The notes beneath the pieces were generated by a model. It saw only the letters and a list, made by a program, of their open reading frames with translations, was not told the DNA's origin and did no database searches. Below, piece after piece: positions 6,671 to 7,690 of a stretch of DNA of 7,690 nucleotides (position 1 is the first letter of the stretch; every line of letters begins with the position of its first letter). The stretch lies in the NCBI GenBank assembly GCA_002454845.1, contig DKJQ01000109.1, positions 1-7,690 of the forward strand, in the 5' to 3' direction. Source of the DNA: Ignavibacteria bacterium UBA6688. Its GTDB lineage: Bacteria > Bacteroidota > Ignavibacteria > UBA10030. Both the position numbers and the translations under genes were made by a program.

Positions 6671-7456
6671 TTAGAAGTTCTTACTTTTGAACTCTCTATA
6701 GAACCCGTTGCTTTCGCCGTCAGCGTTAAAGATGAATTTGACGATTCCGAGATTCGCCACCAGCCAGATTGTGGCTGTTTGACCAACCTGCGCCGGCGTC
6801 GTGGAGCCACCGAGGTAGACTTTTCTTGTGGCGGTTATCTTGTACGCATTAAACGTTTGCCCGCCGAGCGTGAGCGATTCCTGTCCCTCGATCTTTCCTA
6901 CAATCTGCAATCGGACCTGGCCGGTTGGTCCAGTCCAAGTGCCGTCAAATCCATTCCACTCAACCCCGATACCTGCGTCCTGTTTCACCAATTGGATCCA
7001 CTGCAACGAATCAGGGCGGCTGAGTCCGAACAACCGGTAGAATCGGCCGATATTGGTGAGGAAGCTGAAGTTTCCACTTCCCGTGGGTGCGTCGCGCTGA
7101 ATATAAAATGAGCTCACTACCCACGTGGTGGGAGGATTCGCGATGCCGGTGGGAACCCTCTGTGAATCCGACAGGACATGCGCAGGTCCGAAGGGCGTCG
7201 CTGCGCTGTTCGCCGAGACCGTCATGCGTGCTTCATAAACAGCCCCCGTCGCCTCGATATTGACGTCGGTCGTTTTGTCGCGCAGGAAACCGCTGAAGGT
7301 CAATTTGTGACCAACAACAAGGGGGAAGAGATCCTCCGTAATCGGCTTCACTCCCTCATCGACCGGATCTGACTCGGAGCATCCGGTGACGTACAGCATC
7401 ATCGACAATCCGACAGCCAGAGCAAGCCCGATCGTGAAAGCTGATTTCAACTTCAT
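6671..7456 (-). CDS. Putative lipoprotein of unknown function
   Basis: The 261-residue product starts MKLKSAFTIGLALAVG and has a lipoprotein signal with the lipobox VTGC (C26 would be lipidated), followed by an acidic/Ser linker SESDPVDEG. The mature part, about 236 residues, begins LFPLVVGHKLTFSGFL, a pattern I associate with beta-rich secreted lipoproteins of this group. It is rich in Thr, Gly and aromatic residues, with the later stretches SLTLGGQTFNAYKITATRKVYLG and ATIWLVANLGIVKFIFN. No enzymatic motif or transmembrane helix is visible, and I do not recognise a named family. The ATG at 7456 is chosen because AAAGGAGG ends 7 nt before it; ATG 7459 (4-nt spacing) is possible. An in-frame extension to 7546 is rejected because it overlaps the promoter -10 box and precedes this strong ribosome-binding site. 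The gene has its own promoter and terminator. It is followed by the TonB-dependent receptor, so a role as substrate-binding or accessory lipoprotein is conceivable but unproven. Confidence 0.85.
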   Translation of the reverse strand: MKLKSAFTIGLALAVGLSMMLYVTGCSESDPVDEGVKPITEDLFPLVVGHKLTFSGFLRDKTTDVNIEATGAVYEARMTVSANSAATPFGPAHVLSDSQRVPTGIANPPTTWVVSSFYIQRDAPTGSGNFSFLTNIGRFYRLFGLSRPDSLQWIQLVKQDAGIGVEWNGFDGTWTGPTGQVRLQIVGKIEGQESLTLGGQTFNAYKITATRKVYLGGSTTPAQVGQTATIWLVANLGIVKFIFNADGESNGFYREFKSKNF

Positions 7457-7463
7457 CATACCG

Positions 7464-7471
7464 CCTCCTTT
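7464..7471 (-). promoter_or_regulatory. Strong Shine-Dalgarno site of the lipoprotein gene
   Basis: AAAGGAGG on the minus strand is close to a full anti-SD match. It lies 7 nt before ATG 7456 and 4 nt before ATG 7459, and decides the start against the longer frame from 7546. Such a strong site suggests a well-translated protein. Confidence 0.88.
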
Positions 7472-7487
7472 AAGAGTTTTTGAGTCA

Positions 7488-7510
7488 GGCTTTCCCGGTT
7501 TTGGAAAGCC
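7488..7510 (-). promoter_or_regulatory. Leader hairpin 2 upstream of the lipoprotein gene
   Basis: GGCTTTCC and GGAAAGCC are a perfect 8-bp inverted repeat with a 7-nt loop (7496-7502). It lies in the predicted 5' UTR, 16 nt upstream of the ribosome-binding site. No U-run follows, so it is not a terminator. It may stabilise the mRNA, shape a regulatory leader, or act as a DNA operator dyad. Confidence 0.6.
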
Positions 7511-7537
7511 ACCTCGAATGTTGAGTGAATTCGGGTG
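7510..7537 (-). promoter_or_regulatory. Leader hairpin 1 at the predicted 5' end of the lipoprotein mRNA
   Basis: On the minus strand CACC-CGAAT pairs with ATTCG-A-GGTG, giving 9 bp with a single bulged A and a 9-nt loop (7520-7528). With transcription starting near 7539-7540, the hairpin lies within the first few nucleotides of the transcript. It shares one base (7510) with hairpin 2, so the two adjoin. A 5'-terminal stem of this kind can protect mRNA from decay. Confidence 0.5.
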
Positions 7538-7545
7538 AGTGTTCA

Positions 7546-7574
7546 ATTGTAAGAAACGGCTGATTCAGAGTCAA
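7546..7574 (-). promoter_or_regulatory. Sigma70-type promoter of the lipoprotein gene
   Basis: On the minus strand the -35 element is TTGACT (7569-7574) and the -10 element is TACAAT (7546-7551). Each matches the sigma70 consensus at 5 of 6 positions, with an ideal 17-nt spacer. Transcription would start near 7539-7540, leaving a leader of about 80 nt. A second TTGAC just upstream (within TTGACCC) is poorly spaced. The promoter follows directly after a terminator-like hairpin, as expected at a transcription-unit boundary. Confidence 0.8.
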
Positions 7575-7581
7575 GGGTCAA

Positions 7582-7617
7582 TAAAACAAAAGGCGACAGC
7601 ATGCGGTGTCGCCCTTT
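7582..7617 (-). terminator. Probable intrinsic terminator of a minus-strand gene beyond the right edge
   Basis: GGCGACA (7592-7598) and TGTCGCC (7607-7613) form a perfect 7-bp stem around an 8-nt loop, extendable by AAA/TTT across one bulged base. On the minus strand the stem is followed by TTTTGTTTTAT, a good U-rich tract; on the plus strand only CTTTC follows. It would therefore end a leftward transcript coming from beyond 7690. The last 70 bases hold no readable gene, though a short C-terminus running in from the right cannot be excluded. Confidence 0.75.
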
Positions 7618-7690
7618 CAAAAAGTCATCACTCTCAATGTTGAGAAACTCAATATTCAAGCACAACCGTCAAGGGGTAGTATCACATCCC

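Noticed and set aside
7633..7652. CTCAA / TTGAG / CTCAA alternating short inverted repeats
   Set aside because: The arms are only 5 bp with 2-3-nt loops in AT-rich sequence, which is within chance expectation.
7618..7690. C-terminus of a coding region on the minus strand at the right edge
   Set aside because: All three minus frames meet stops within about 11 codons and the remaining residues are too few to judge, so only the terminator is annotated.

Overview
The window looks like a chromosomal segment of a Gram-negative bacterium, most plausibly from the Bacteroidota/Chlorobiota/Ignavibacteriota side of the FCB group. The main pointer is a TonB-dependent receptor with an N-terminal carboxypeptidase-regulatory-like domain, together with an outer-membrane protein and a lipoprotein. 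Clear Shine-Dalgarno sites (GGAGG) and a sigma70-type promoter argue against typical Bacteroidia, which rarely use strong SD sites, and fit a deeper FCB lineage better. The taxonomic reading is inference only.

The left half (1-4044) is a tightly packed plus-strand operon of four genes. It starts inside an NAD(P)-dependent sugar-nucleotide epimerase/dehydratase (5' end cut by the window edge). Next come an inosine/uridine-preferring nucleoside hydrolase, a large signal-peptide-bearing protein that is probably an outer-membrane beta-barrel of unrecognised family, and a small GHKL ATPase of the RsbW/anti-sigma type. Spacings are 20 nt, a 4-nt ATGA overlap and 0 nt, so co-transcription and translational coupling are likely. 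No common pathway is obvious.

The middle gap (4045-4329) has no gene. It holds a small 10-nt-period repeat containing a palindrome, a GC-rich hairpin, text resembling degraded interspersed repeats, and a strong bidirectional terminator at 4269-4308 where the two halves converge.

The right half (4330-7690) is on the minus strand. A lipoprotein gene (6671-7456) has its own near-consensus promoter, a leader with two adjoining hairpins and a strong ribosome-binding site. It ends at an intrinsic terminator, and 107 nt further on is a TonB-dependent receptor gene (4330-6564). The lipoprotein and receptor could be a surface or periplasmic partner and its uptake channel, but the substrate cannot be read from sequence. 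A third hairpin at 7582-7617 looks like the terminator of another minus-strand gene lying beyond the right edge.

I found no mobile element, CRISPR array, rRNA or tRNA. The least explained parts are the barrel-like protein with its coupled ATPase, the structured lipoprotein leader, and the terminator sitting between the lipoprotein and receptor genes.
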